Positions 30,742 through 41,776 are shown, numbered from the stretch's first letter. The stretch: DNA of 64,000 bases from Stenotrophomonas sp. ESTM1D_MKCIP4_1 (GCF_003086895.1 NZ_CP026004.1:3802684-3866683); one strand, 5' to 3'. A program made the numbers and translations. Notes: generated by a model from the letters alone, not told the origin.

Positions 30742-30771
30742 ATTATAGCAATGGGACAATTTGCGAGACAA
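30742..30771 (-). promoter_or_regulatory. Sigma-70 promoter of the atp operon
   Basis: On the minus strand there is a perfect -10 TATAAT (30742-30747) and a -35 TTGTCT (30766-30771) with an 18-bp spacer. Transcription would start near 30735, about 50 bp before atpI. It is the best sigma-70 match I found in the window. Confidence 0.8.
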
Positions 30772-30977
30772 CCGCTGCCTGTTCATCCCGGAGGCCGCAA
30801 GTTGCCGAATCGGCAGGATTTTTAGCGCCCACAGGGGGGACAATAGCGTCCACGCCATGTTGCGGTGCAGCGTATTCAACTTTGGTCGCAGGCCCCGGAA
30901 CTTTCCAGCGCCGGATGTGTCCTACCTTCCGACCTGCCCGCAGCAACCTCGTCGACGCTTCGCCCCGCAGGTCCCAG

Positions 30978-31013
30978 GATGGCCCCGTAGTCCGCTCCGG
31001 GGCCATCTTCTTT
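30978..31013 (+). terminator. Intrinsic terminator without an upstream gene (possible sRNA or attenuator)
   Basis: GATGGCCCCG (30978-30987) pairs with CGGGGCCATC (30998-31007), loop 10 nt, followed by TTCTTT. It points in the plus direction, yet no plus-strand gene lies between the atpI start and this site. It is followed by two further hairpins (31016-31034 and 31039-31056) before the outer-membrane gene at 31133. The rest of the 448-bp interval holds the atp promoter and no gene. Confidence 0.7.
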
Positions 31014-31132
31014 GCAGCGCCGTGACGGCGCTGAACCGTCCACGCAACGTGGACCATACGTTCACGTAGGGTGGACGAGCACGTCCGGCACAGTGGCCTT
31101 CATTCCGAATTAACCACTGCAAGGACTCTGCG

Positions 31133-31951
31133 ATGCGCCCTGTACCCACCCTGCTCGCCCTCTCGCTGCTCGCCGCTGGCGCGTCGTTTGCCAATGCTGC
31201 CCACGCTGCGGAGGGCGATCCGCGCTTCACGCTGCGCGTGGGTGCGATGAACATCGAGAACGACAACACCATCCGCGGCAACACCACGGTTGCCGGCCAG
31301 GACGTCAACGTCAGCGAAGACTTCAAGATGGGCGGCAAGGAGTGGGAGCCGCGCATTGATGGCGTGTTCCGCGTCAGCGACCGCCAGCGCCTGATCTTCG
31401 ACTACTTCAAGTGGGACAAGGACCGCCGCGAGACGCTGGATGACGGCATTGCCTTCGGCCAGATCAACGTGCCGGACGGCAGCTTCGTCAAGGCCGAACT
31501 GAAGTACCAGGTCGCCAGCCTGGTGTACGACTACTCGGTGGTGGACACCGAAAAGTTCGACCTGGGCCTGCAACTGGGTGCCGAATGGGCCAAGGTCAGC
31601 GCCAAGGGCTTTGCCGACCTGGGCAACGTCTACAACGGTCGCTTCCTGGATGAGAGCGAAAGCGGCGTGGCCCCGGTGGTGGGCGCGCGCCTGAGCTTCA
31701 ATCCGGCCGAGCGCTGGCTGATCAACATCCAGGGCCAGTACCTGAACACCAAGTGGGGCAGCTTCGATGACTACGACGGCGACCTGAGCCGCGCCAACGC
31801 CATTGTGGAGTATCGCTTCACCGAGACCTTCGGTGTCTTCGCCGGCTATGACTGGTTCAAGCTGGACGTCGACCAGAAGGGCAGCGACGGTGTGGTGGGC
31901 CTGAAGCAGGAGTTCAAGGGCCCGATCGCGGGCGTCAGCCTGACCTTCTGA
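31133..31951 (+). CDS. Outer-membrane beta-barrel protein
   Basis: A 272-residue protein with a signal peptide (residues 1-25, ending AAHA). The mature part alternates short amphipathic strands with charged loops: FTLRVGAMNIEN, EPRIDGVFRVSDRQRLIFDYF, LKYQVASLVYDYSVV, FDLGLQLGAEW, PVVGARLSFNPAERWLINIQGQYL, AIVEYRFTETFGVFAGYDWF. It ends GVSLTF, with a terminal Phe typical of barrel assembly by BAM. This is a small (about 10-12 strand) barrel of unknown role. AAGGA lies about 8 nt upstream of the ATG. Confidence 0.85.
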   Translation: MRPVPTLLALSLLAAGASFANAAHAAEGDPRFTLRVGAMNIENDNTIRGNTTVAGQDVNVSEDFKMGGKEWEPRIDGVFRVSDRQRLIFDYFKWDKDRRETLDDGIAFGQINVPDGSFVKAELKYQVASLVYDYSVVDTEKFDLGLQLGAEWAKVSAKGFADLGNVYNGRFLDESESGVAPVVGARLSFNPAERWLINIQGQYLNTKWGSFDDYDGDLSRANAIVEYRFTETFGVFAGYDWFKLDVDQKGSDGVVGLKQEFKGPIAGVSLTF

Positions 31952-31975
31952 TCGCGCGCAACCTGATCTCTCCAG

Positions 31976-32007
31976 CGCGGCGCCCGGGCAACCGGCGCCG
32001 CGTTTTT
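31976..32007 (+). terminator. Intrinsic terminator of the outer-membrane gene
   Basis: A 9-bp stem CGCGGCGCC / GGCGCCGCG with a 9-nt loop is followed by TTTTT, 25 bp after the stop codon. Confidence 0.88.
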
Positions 32008-32056
32008 CATGTCTGCCGCAGCGGAATGGTTGAATCGACTGTCAATCGAGAGGCCG

Positions 32057-32144
32057 GTAGAGTCGACTGTCAGTCGACTATCGCGCGCAGCGCGGGCAGT
32101 TCGTGCACGGACGGCAAAATCAGTCGACTGACAGTCGACTCTAC
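32057..32144. repeat. SMAG-type dimer, first copy
   Basis: An 88-bp element bounded by GTAGAGTCGACTGTCAGTCGACT and its reverse complement ending CTCTAC. A decayed half element lies just to the left (32033-32048). Confidence 0.88.
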
Positions 32145-32184
32145 CCAAGCAGCTATCGCGCGCAGCACGCGCCGCATGAGGCCG

Positions 32185-32272
32185 GTAGAGTCGACTGTCA
32201 GTCGACTATCGCGCGCAGCACGGGAATTTCGCGCCCGGATGGCAAAAGCAGTCGACTGACAGTCGACTCTAC
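32185..32272. repeat. SMAG-type dimer, second copy
   Basis: A second 88-bp dimer of the same length, termini and internal TATCGCGCGCAGC sequence as the one at 32057-32144, separated from it by 40 bp. This points to duplication of the whole dimer. Confidence 0.88.
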
Positions 32273-32276
32273 CTAC

Positions 32277-32303
32277 AAAAAACCCGGCTTTCGCCGGGTT
32301 TTT
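32277..32303 (-). terminator. Intrinsic terminator of lpdA
   Basis: CCCGGC / GCCGGG stem with TTTC loop, with AAAAAA on the left and TTTTT on the right, so it works in both directions. It lies 22 bp after the lpdA stop. Confidence 0.85.
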
Positions 32304-32324
32304 CGTCAACAGCACACCGCCGCG

Positions 32325-34133
32325 TTACTTCTTCTTCGGCATGTACAGATCGGTGATCGTGCCGTCGTAGATTTCCGAGGCCATCGCCACCGATTCGCTC
32401 AGCGTCGGGTGGGCGTGGATGGTGTGGCCGATATCTTCGGCTTCGGCACCCATCTCGATGGCCAGGCCGATCTCGGCCAGCAGGTCACCGGCATGCACGC
32501 CGACGATGGCACCACCGATGATGCGGTGGGTCTCTTCGTCGAAGATCAGCTTGGTGAAGCCTTCGGTACGGCCAATGCCGATCGCGCGGCCGCTGGCGGC
32601 CCACGGGAACTTGGCCACGCCGACCTTCAGGCCCTTGGCCTTGGCTTCGGTTTCGGTCACGCCCACCCAGGCGATTTCCGGGTTGGTGTAAGCCACCGAC
32701 GGAATCACGCGGGCGACCCATTCCTTCTTGTGGCCGGCAGCCACTTCGGCGGCCAGCTTGCCTTCGTGCGTGGCCTTGTGGGCCAGCATCGGGTTACCGA
32801 CGATGTCACCGATGGCGAAGATGTGCGGCACGTTGGTGCGCATCTGCCGGTCGACCGGAATGAAACCACGGTCGGTGACCTGCACGCCGGCCTTCTCGGC
32901 GTCGATCTTCTTGCCATTCGGCGAGCGGCCCACGGCCACCAGCACGCGGTCGAAGGTACCCTGCGCCAATGCCGGCGCCTGGCCCTCTTCGGCGGCCTCG
33001 AAGGTGACCGTGATGCCCTTGGCATCGGCGGTGACGCCCGACGCCTTGGTCTTCAGGTGCACTTCGATGCCCTGCTTCTTCAGGCGGTCAGCCAGCGGCT
33101 TGACCAGATCCTTGTCGGCACCCGGCATCAGCTGGTCCATGAACTCGACCACGGTGACCTTGCTGCCCAGCGCGCCATACACGGTGGCCATTTCCAGGCC
33201 GATGATGCCGCCACCGACGACCAGCAGCGAGCCCGGCACTTCGGCCAGCTCCAACGCATCGGTGGAATCCATCACGCGCTTGTCGTCCCACGGGAAGTTC
33301 GGCAGCTTCACCGCCTGCGAACCGGCGGCGATGATGCACTTCTGGAAGCGCAGCAGCTGGGTGCTGCCGTCAGCGGCGGTGATTTCCAGCTCATTGGCGG
33401 AAACGAACCTGCCCACGCCCTGCACGTTGCGGACCTTGCGCTGCTTGGCCATGCCGGCCAGGCCCTTGGTCAGCTGGTTGACGACCTTTTCCTTGTACTG
33501 GCGCAGCTTGTCCAGGGTGATGGTCGGCTTGCCGAACTCCACGCCGAAATCACCGGCATGGGCCACTTCGTCGATGACCGCGGCGGCATGCAGCAGGGCC
33601 TTGGACGGAATGCAGCCCACGTTGAGGCAGACGCCGCCGAGGCTGGCGTAACGCTCGACCAGCACGGTATCCAGGCCGACGTCGGCGGCGCGGAAGGCGG
33701 CGGTGTAGCCGCCCGGGCCCGAGCCCAACACGACCATTTCGCATTCGATATCGGCCGGCTTGCCGCTGGACAGCGCCGGCTTCGGTGCGGCCGGTTCGGC
33801 CGGGGCGCGGTGCGACGGGGTGACCGGCGGCTTGCTGGCCGGGGCGGCCGCCGCCGGGGCCGGGGCAGCTGCCTTGGCCGGGGCTTCGGCAGCGCCTTCA
33901 GCGTCCAGCACCACGACCACGGCGCCTTCGGACAGCGTGTCGCCCAGCTTGACCTTGATTTCCTTGACGACGCCGGCGGCCGAGGACGGCACTTCCAGCG
34001 TGGCCTTGTCCGATTCCAGGGTCACCAGGCCCTGGTCCTTCTTCACCGTGTCGCCGACGGCGACCAACACTTCGATCACCGGCACATCGCTGTAATCGCC
34101 GATGTCGGGAACCTTGACTTCAATCGTGGCCAT
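32325..34133 (-). CDS. lpdA: Dihydrolipoyl dehydrogenase (E3) with N-terminal lipoyl domain
   Basis: A 602-residue E3. Residues 1-78 form a lipoyl domain (LESDKATLEVPSS, lipoylated Lys about 43), an Ala/Pro/Lys linker runs to about residue 125, and then comes the flavoenzyme: FAD motif GSGPGGYTAAFRAAD, redox pair GGVCLNVGCIPSKALL, NAD motif VVGGGIIGLEMATVYG and the C-terminal dimerisation His-Glu region TIHAHPTLSES. It reoxidises dihydrolipoamide of the pyruvate dehydrogenase complex. Start ATG 34133 gives MATIEVKVPDIGD. It lies downstream of aceF on the same strand, 107 bp apart. Confidence 0.97.
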   Translation of the reverse strand: MATIEVKVPDIGDYSDVPVIEVLVAVGDTVKKDQGLVTLESDKATLEVPSSAAGVVKEIKVKLGDTLSEGAVVVVLDAEGAAEAPAKAAAPAPAAAAPASKPPVTPSHRAPAEPAAPKPALSSGKPADIECEMVVLGSGPGGYTAAFRAADVGLDTVLVERYASLGGVCLNVGCIPSKALLHAAAVIDEVAHAGDFGVEFGKPTITLDKLRQYKEKVVNQLTKGLAGMAKQRKVRNVQGVGRFVSANELEITAADGSTQLLRFQKCIIAAGSQAVKLPNFPWDDKRVMDSTDALELAEVPGSLLVVGGGIIGLEMATVYGALGSKVTVVEFMDQLMPGADKDLVKPLADRLKKQGIEVHLKTKASGVTADAKGITVTFEAAEEGQAPALAQGTFDRVLVAVGRSPNGKKIDAEKAGVQVTDRGFIPVDRQMRTNVPHIFAIGDIVGNPMLAHKATHEGKLAAEVAAGHKKEWVARVIPSVAYTNPEIAWVGVTETEAKAKGLKVGVAKFPWAASGRAIGIGRTEGFTKLIFDEETHRIIGGAIVGVHAGDLLAEIGLAIEMGAEAEDIGHTIHAHPTLSESVAMASEIYDGTITDLYMPKKK

Positions 34134-34240
34134 GGTGGTTTTCCTCATGCCCGGCCGGGGTGGCCGGCGGGCTGTCACTGCATCTGTTCACGCGGCCGCG
34201 CCAGGGGGCAGCGGCCGCACGGTGGGGGCGAAGCGGTGCC

Positions 34241-35950
34241 TTACAGCAGCACGCGACGCATGTCGGCCAGTACCTGCGACAGGTACGTGGTGAAGCGTGC
34301 GGCCAGGGCGCCATCGATGACGCGGTGGTCGTAGCTCAGCGACAGCGGCAGCATCAGCTTCGGTGCGAATTCCTTGCCATTCCAGACCGGCTGGATGGAG
34401 GACTTGGACACGCCCAGGATGGCCACTTCCGGTGCATTGACGATGGGGGTGAACGCGGTGCCGCCGATGCCGCCCAGCGAGCTGATCGAGAAGCAGCCGC
34501 CGCTCATGTCGGCCGGGCCCAGCTTGCCGTCGCGCGCCTTCTTGGCCAGTTCGCCGGTTTCCTGCGCGATCTGCACCACGCCCTTCTTGTCCACGTCGCG
34601 GATGACCGGCACGACCAGGCCGTTCGGCGTATCGGCGGCAAAGCCGATGTGGAAGTACTTCTTCAGGGTCAGGTTTTCACCGCTGGCATCGAGCGAGGCG
34701 TTGAATTCCGGGAACTTCTTCAGCGCTGCGGCGCTGGCCTTGATCAGGAAGGCGAGCATGGTCAGCTTGATGCCGGCCTTCTCGTTTTCCTTGTTCAGCG
34801 CCACGCGCAGGCCTTCCAGGTCGGTGATGTCGGCCTGCTCGAACTGGGTGACGTGCGGGATCATCGCCCAGTTGCGGGCCAGGTTCGCGCCGGAAATCTT
34901 CTTGATGCGCGACAGCGGCTGCACTTCGGTTTCGCCGAACTTGCTGAAGTCGACCTTCGGCCACGGCAGCAGGTTCAGGCCACCACCGGCAGCGGCGGCA
35001 GCACCGCCGGCCGCCGGGACGCCACCGCTGAGGGCAGCCTTGACGAACTTCTGCACGTCACCCTTGGTGATGCGGCCGCCCTTCTCGGTGCCGCTGATCT
35101 GCAGCAGGTCCACACCCAGTTCGCGGGCGAACACGCGCACGGCCGGGGTGGCATACGGCACCTTGGCCGGCAGCACGCCATCGGCGTTGAACTGCACCGG
35201 CGGGCTGGACGGGGTGCCGGCCGAGGCGATCTCGCGGGCAGCCAGCTTGTCCGGCTGGGCCGGAACGGCTACCGGCTCGACCTTGGTGGCGGTCTCGGCA
35301 GCGGCCGGAGCGGCGGCAGCGGCAGCCTTGGTCGGGGCCGGGGCAGCAGCGCCCTCGGCCTCGATGATGGCAACCACGGCGCCCTGCGACAGGTTGTCGC
35401 CGACCTTGACCTTCAGTTCCTTGACCACGCCAGCGACCGAGGACGGCACTTCCATCGTGGCCTTGTCGCTTTCCAGCGTGACCAGGCCCTGGTCCTTCTT
35501 GACCGTATCGCCAACGGCGACCAGCACTTCGATGACCGGGATGTCGGTGTAATCGCCGATGTCCGGCACCAGGGCTTCAACGGCACCGCCGCTGGCGGCC
35601 GGTGCTGCCGGTGCTGCGGCCGGGGCCGGGGCGCTCTGGGTGGCGGCGGCCGGAGCGGCAGCCTTGGCCGGGGCCGGGGCTGCAGCGGCCGGCTTGGCGG
35701 CTTCGCCTTCGGCCACTTCGATCAGGGCCACGACCTTGCCCTCGGAGAGGTTGTCGCCGACCTTGACCTTGATTTCCTTGACCACACCGGCGACCGAGGA
35801 CGGCACTTCCATGGTGGCCTTGTCGCTTTCCAGCGTCACCAGGCCCTGGTCCTTCTTGACCGTGTCGCCGACGGCGACAAGCACCTCGATTACCGGGATA
35901 TCGCTGTAGTCACCGATATCGGGGACAAGTGCTTCCTTGATTTCGGCCAT
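34241..35950 (-). CDS. aceF: Pyruvate dehydrogenase E2 (dihydrolipoamide acetyltransferase)
   Basis: A 569-residue E2 with two lipoyl domains (residues about 1-78 and 120-198, each with LESDKATMEVPSS), Ala/Pro-rich linkers, an E1/E3-binding domain (YATPAVRVFARELGVDLLQI ... GRITKGDV) and a C-terminal acyltransferase domain with LSLSYDHRVIDGALAARF (catalytic His and Asp). It transfers acetyl groups from lipoate to CoA. The two lipoyl domains are nearly identical at DNA level, suggesting recent duplication or conversion. aceE is not adjacent, so E1 must be encoded elsewhere. Confidence 0.97.
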   Translation of the reverse strand: MAEIKEALVPDIGDYSDIPVIEVLVAVGDTVKKDQGLVTLESDKATMEVPSSVAGVVKEIKVKVGDNLSEGKVVALIEVAEGEAAKPAAAAPAPAKAAAPAAATQSAPAPAAAPAAPAASGGAVEALVPDIGDYTDIPVIEVLVAVGDTVKKDQGLVTLESDKATMEVPSSVAGVVKELKVKVGDNLSQGAVVAIIEAEGAAAPAPTKAAAAAAPAAAETATKVEPVAVPAQPDKLAAREIASAGTPSSPPVQFNADGVLPAKVPYATPAVRVFARELGVDLLQISGTEKGGRITKGDVQKFVKAALSGGVPAAGGAAAAAGGGLNLLPWPKVDFSKFGETEVQPLSRIKKISGANLARNWAMIPHVTQFEQADITDLEGLRVALNKENEKAGIKLTMLAFLIKASAAALKKFPEFNASLDASGENLTLKKYFHIGFAADTPNGLVVPVIRDVDKKGVVQIAQETGELAKKARDGKLGPADMSGGCFSISSLGGIGGTAFTPIVNAPEVAILGVSKSSIQPVWNGKEFAPKLMLPLSLSYDHRVIDGALAARFTTYLSQVLADMRRVLL

Positions 35951-36117
35951 GGGGATAACTCCGGCAATCTGGTGTAGGGAAACGTCTATTGTGCGGCCAG
36001 AGGGGGCCAGCGCCAACCGTTACAGGTGTTTTCAGTACGCACGCCGTCGGGACACGCTGTTGCCAAAGGCCTGCGGGCACTTCCAGTCGGTAGCGTATTG
36101 TCCCGACCATGTCCGCT

Positions 36118-36633
36118 TCATGTCGCCAGCGCGTCAGCCAGCGGCTGCCAGGCCTGGCGCAGGCGCGGCAAGGACCACGCGGCGTTTGCAGGGCTGGTGG
36201 AGGGCAGTGCGAGCAGTGGCGGCGCTGCCGCCAGATCCGGCACAACCCAGCGCTGCAGCGCCTGCCACGCCGCACCACCGTTGCAGGCCACCAGGCGCAG
36301 CCGTGGCAGGCCGGCGATCAGTGCCGGCAGCGGATTGGGCACTTCCGATCCGCGCACGATGCCCGCATCCAGGCTGCCGCGCCGCTGGCACTGGCCAATC
36401 ACATCCCACACACCCACGCCGGCCGCGGCCAGCGCGCGCAGCCGCGCCGCGTACGGCAGGGATGGATCGAACCCGCACAGATCTCCCATCAGCGGCCAGA
36501 AACGGTTGCGCGGATGCGCGTAGTACTGCTGTTCCTGCAGCGATGCCACACCCGGCATCGAGCCAAGCACAAGCACGCGGCAATCGACGTCCACCTGCGC
36601 GGGCAGCCCCGTGCAGAACGCATCGCTGCTCAC
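36118..36633 (-). CDS. DNA-deoxyinosine glycosylase (UDG superfamily)
   Basis: A 171-residue protein of the hypoxanthine-DNA glycosylase branch of uracil-DNA glycosylases. The N-terminal active-site stretch RVLVLGSMPGVASLQEQQYY, then AHPRNRFWPLMGDL and the C-terminal LPSTSPANAAWS are diagnostic of this family. It excises deaminated bases such as hypoxanthine from DNA for base-excision repair. The GTG start at 36633 is chosen because GGAGGA lies 6 nt upstream; the longer frame from 36711 has no ribosome site. Confidence 0.88.
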   Translation of the reverse strand: MSSDAFCTGLPAQVDVDCRVLVLGSMPGVASLQEQQYYAHPRNRFWPLMGDLCGFDPSLPYAARLRALAAAGVGVWDVIGQCQRRGSLDAGIVRGSEVPNPLPALIAGLPRLRLVACNGGAAWQALQRWVVPDLAAAPPLLALPSTSPANAAWSLPRLRQAWQPLADALAT

Positions 36634-36819
36634 ATTTCCTCCAACAGCATGAACGCCCGCATATGCATGAAACCCCTTTAAAACAGCGCTTTCGCTCTGC
36701 CCGCTGAACAATGGAAACCAAATTTTAACGCGCGTCGGATTCGATTCATGTTGAGGCGATTACGGTGAGGTCGCCCCGCAATCGGGGGCCAAAAACAAGA
36801 AAGAACAGGAGATTCCCCC

Positions 36820-37449
36820 ATGCGTTCCATCCGTATTCTGACCCTCGCCCTGCTGACCTCCGCTGCCTTCGCACCTGCTGCCTTCGCGCAGGACAGCAGC
36901 ACCGCTGACACCGCCTCGGGCAAGCATTTTGCCGTGGTTGGCGGCGTGTCGCTGCTGCAGCCGAAGAACGACCCCATCGACGGCATCAAGAAGGTCGATG
37001 GCGGCCCGGCGCCGACCGTCAGCTTCAGCTACTACGTCAACGACAACTGGGCCGTTGAACTGTGGGGCGCGGCCGACAAGTTCGACCACCGCGTCAAGGG
37101 TCCGGGCAACGCACGCCTGGGCAGCGTCGAGCAGCAGCCGGTGGCCCTGAGCGGCCAGTACCACTTCGGCCAGGCCGACAACGTGTTCCGTCCGTTCGTG
37201 GGCGTGGGCTACTTCCAGTCGTCCTTCAGCAACGAGAACTTCGCCGGCGGCGATGACATCCGCCTGAAGGATGCCAAGGGCGCCATCGGCACAGTGGGTG
37301 TGGACATGAACATCAACTCCACCTGGTTTGCCCGCGCCGATGCCCGCTACATGCACTCGCGCCCGGACCTGAAGGTGGCCGGCCAGAAGGTCGGCGAAGC
37401 CAAGCTTGATCCGTGGACCGTGGGCTTCGGCATCGGCGCCCGCTTCTAA
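36820..37449 (+). CDS. ompW: OmpW-family outer-membrane protein
   Basis: A 209-residue, eight-stranded barrel. It has a signal peptide (residues 1-23, ending AAFA), N-terminal strand HFAVVGGVSLLQPKNDP, the PAPTVSFSYYVNDNWAVELWGA strand pair typical of OmpW (usual form PTxxxxYxxxDNxxxEL), FRPFVGVGYFQSSF, WFARADARYMHS and the C-terminal WTVGFGIGARF. OmpW proteins pass small hydrophobic compounds. GGAGA lies about 6 nt before the ATG. Its leader contains a CCCCG/CGGGG hairpin near 36773-36787. Confidence 0.92.
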   Translation: MRSIRILTLALLTSAAFAPAAFAQDSSTADTASGKHFAVVGGVSLLQPKNDPIDGIKKVDGGPAPTVSFSYYVNDNWAVELWGAADKFDHRVKGPGNARLGSVEQQPVALSGQYHFGQADNVFRPFVGVGYFQSSFSNENFAGGDDIRLKDAKGAIGTVGVDMNINSTWFARADARYMHSRPDLKVAGQKVGEAKLDPWTVGFGIGARF

Positions 37450-37473
37450 GCGCCCTGCCGATCCACTGTGGTG

Positions 37474-37507
37474 AAACGACGGGCCCTGCGGGGCCCGTCG
37501 TCGTTTC
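37474..37507 (+). terminator. Intrinsic terminator of ompW
   Basis: ACGACGGGCCC / GGGCCCGTCGT stem of 11 bp with a 4-nt loop, followed by CGTTTCC; 26 bp after the ompW stop. Confidence 0.85.
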
Positions 37508-37547
37508 CGCTACCTGCAACGGATCCTTGCTCGACTGCGCAGAACCC

Positions 37548-37602
37548 GTAGAGTCGAGCTTGCTCGACTGCTTTTCAGGGCAGTCGAGCAAGCTGACTCT
37601 AC
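37548..37602. repeat. SMAG-type inverted pair
   Basis: GTAGAGTCGAGCTTGCTCGACTGC and its near-perfect reverse complement ending CTCTAC; the right arm has lost one base pair (AAGCTGACTC). It lies 18 bp upstream of glpD. Confidence 0.88.
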
Positions 37603-39092
37603 CGACGGTTTGGGGGCACCATGCACGAAGTAGATCTGCTGGTCATCGGCGGTGGCATCAACGGCGCCGGTATCGCTCGCGACGCCAGCGGCCGCGGGCT
37701 GCAGGTGCTGCTGTGCGAACAGCATGACCTGGCCGCACATACCTCCAGCGCCAGCAGCAAGCTGATACACGGGGGTCTGCGCTATCTGGAAAAGCGCGAG
37801 TTCGGCCTGGTACGCAAGGCCCTGGGCGAGCGCGAGATCGTGCGCCGGCAAGCGCCCTTCCTGGTCCACCCGCTGCGCTTCGTGCTGCCCTGGGAGCCGC
37901 ACCTGCGCCCACGCTGGATGCTGCGGTTGGGCCTGTGGCTGTACGACCATCTGGGCCAGCGCAGCGCCGCCTTCCCCGCCTCGCGCTCGCTGCAGCTGCA
38001 CGGCGATGCGCTTGGCACGTGGCTGGCGCCGCACCTGCAGGATGCCTTCAGCTATGCCGATGCCCAGGTGGACGACGCCCGCTTGGTGGTGCTCAATGCA
38101 CTCGATGCCGCCCAGCGCGGCGCGCGCATCCTCACCGATACACGCTGCACGGGTGTGGAACAGGCGCCTGGCCATTGGCTGGCGACGCTGGAAGGCGGCG
38201 ACGGTGAGGTCTGCAGGGTGCAGGCCAAGGCCGTGATCAATGCCGCAGGGCCTTGGGCCGGTGGCCTGCTGCAGCGCATGCAGCCGGGCGATGGCGCACC
38301 TGCGCTGCGCTTGGTGCAGGGCAGCCACATCGTGCTTCGCCGGCCCTGGCCCGAGCACAGCGCCTGCCTGCTGCAGCAGCCGGACGGGCGCGTGGTGTTC
38401 CTGCTGCCCTTCGCCCATGACCACCTGCTGGTGGGGACCACCGATACCGACTACCGCGGGGACCCGGCGCGCTGCAGCGTCCTGCCTTCGGAAGTGGACT
38501 ACCTGTGCGAGGCCGCCAACCGCTATTTGCGCGAACCGATCAGCGCCGGCGATGTGGTCTGGCAGTTCGCCGGGGTGCGCCCGCTGCTGGCCGCCTCCGA
38601 TCCGCAGGCGGCAACGCTGAGCCGCGATTATCGACTGCAGTTGCAGGGCGGCGGCGCACCGGCCGTGCACGTACTGGGTGGCAAGCTGACCACCTACCGG
38701 GTACTGGCCGAGGAAGCCCTGGATCTGCTGCGCACGCAGCTGCCGCACATTGGCCCGGCGTGGACGGCGCACGGCGCTGCCCTGCCCGGCAGCGACTGGG
38801 GCGATGCAGATGCAGCGCGCGGGCGGCTGCAGGATCTCGCCCCCTGGCTGCCCGCCGCACTGGCCCGGCGCTGGGCAGCGGCTTACGGCAGCCGCAGCGT
38901 GGCACTGCTCGACGACGCGACGACGCTGTCCGATCTGGGCGAAGACTTCGGCGCTGGCCTGCATGCGCGCGAAGTCGCATGGCTGCAGCAGCACGAATGG
39001 GCACGCAGCGCCGAAGACGTGCTGTGGCGACGCAGCAAGCTGGGCCTGCGCCTGGACCCGACGCAGGTGGCACGCCTGCAGGCATGGATGCA

Positions 39093-40812
<1,720 letters not shown>

Positions 40813-40817
40813 GGGCG

Positions 40818-40930
40818 GTAGCGCCGGGCTATGCCCGGCGACATCCTTGAACCGGTAGAGCCGAGCCCATGCTTGGCTGCCCTGGGTGGGGCGCCGCAAA
40901 AAACAGAGCCGAGCGTGGGCTCGGCTCTAC
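40818..40930. repeat. Two different SMAG-type elements
   Basis: A monomer GTAGCGCCGGGC ... CCCGGCG (40818-40840) is followed by a dimer from GTAGAGCCGAGCCCATG (40855) to GGGCTCGGCTCTAC (40930). It sits between convergent glpK and metQ and probably terminates both. Confidence 0.85.
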
Positions 40931-40953
40931 ATGGCAACGTGACGGCGCGAAGG

Positions 40954-41748
40954 TCAGAATGCAGGCAGCACGGCGCCCTTGTACTTGGTTTCGATGAAGG
41001 TCTTCACCTGCGGGCTGGTCAGGGCCTTGGCCAGCTTCTGCACGCGGGCGTCGTCCTTGTTGTCCGGGCGCGCCACCAGGAAGTTCACGTACGGCGAATC
41101 CTTGCTCTCGATCGCCAGCGCATCCTGGGTCGGGTTCAGGCCGGCGTCCAGTGCGTAGTTGGTGTTGATCAGGGCCAAGTCGACCTGGTCCAGCACACGC
41201 GGCAGCATCGCCGAATCCAGCTCGCGGAACTTCAGGTTCTTCGGGTTGGCAATGATGTCGCGCTGGGTCGACAGCGCATTGCTGGGGTCCTTCAGCTCGA
41301 TCACGCCGGCCTTGTGCAGCAGGATCAGCGCGCGGCTGTTGTTGCTCGGGTCGTTGGGAATGACCACGTCGGCGCCTTCGCGCAGTTCGGCCAGCGACTT
41401 CACCTTGCGCGAGTACGCACCGAAAGGTTCGATGTGCACGCCGATCACCTTGGTCAGGTCGGTCTTGCGGTCGCGGTTGTAGGCATCCAGGTAAGGCTCG
41501 GTCTGGAAGTAATTGGCGTCCACCTGCTTCTGCACCAGCTGGTCGTTGGGCTGCACGTAGTCGTTGAACACGCGCACGTCCAGATCAACGCCTTCGGCCT
41601 TGAGGATCGGCTTGACCACGTCGAGAATCTCCGCGTGCGGCACGGCAGTGGCGGCCACCACCAGCTTCTGCGAGGGCTCGCCGGACTTGCCGCAGGCGGT
41701 CAGGGCCAGCGCAGCGGCGAACAGGGGCAGCAACAGGGTCTTCTTCAT
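40954..41748 (-). CDS. metQ: MetQ/NlpA-family substrate-binding lipoprotein
   Basis: A 264-residue lipoprotein with signal peptide MKKTLLLPLFAAALALTAC (lipobox LTAC). The mature region follows the NlpA/MetQ pattern: LVVAATAVPHAEILDVVKP, NDYVQPNDQLVQKQVDANYFQ, VIPNDPSNNSRALILLHKAGVI and ALINTNYALDAGL. It delivers D/L-methionine to the MetNI ABC importer. metN and metI are not beside it in the window, so the importer genes must be elsewhere or this copy serves another NlpA-type role. Confidence 0.93.
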   Translation of the reverse strand: MKKTLLLPLFAAALALTACGKSGEPSQKLVVAATAVPHAEILDVVKPILKAEGVDLDVRVFNDYVQPNDQLVQKQVDANYFQTEPYLDAYNRDRKTDLTKVIGVHIEPFGAYSRKVKSLAELREGADVVIPNDPSNNSRALILLHKAGVIELKDPSNALSTQRDIIANPKNLKFRELDSAMLPRVLDQVDLALINTNYALDAGLNPTQDALAIESKDSPYVNFLVARPDNKDDARVQKLAKALTSPQVKTFIETKYKGAVLPAF

Positions 41749-41776
41749 GGGGGCAACGGGTCTCTCGGGGGGAGGA

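Noticed and set aside
30880..31010. RNase P RNA or 4.5S RNA candidate, from GGAAAGTTCCGGG and CAGGTCGGAAGG on the minus strand
   Set aside because: The conserved cores (GAGGAAAGTCCGGGC with its partner helices; GGTCAGGxCCGGAAGGxAGCAGCC) are not complete and the segments are in the wrong relation to each other.
32103..35977. Long plus-strand frames opposite lpdA and aceF, rich in His, Gly and Arg
   Set aside because: Shadows of the lipoyl-domain and flavoenzyme genes; no ribosome site, no family resemblance.
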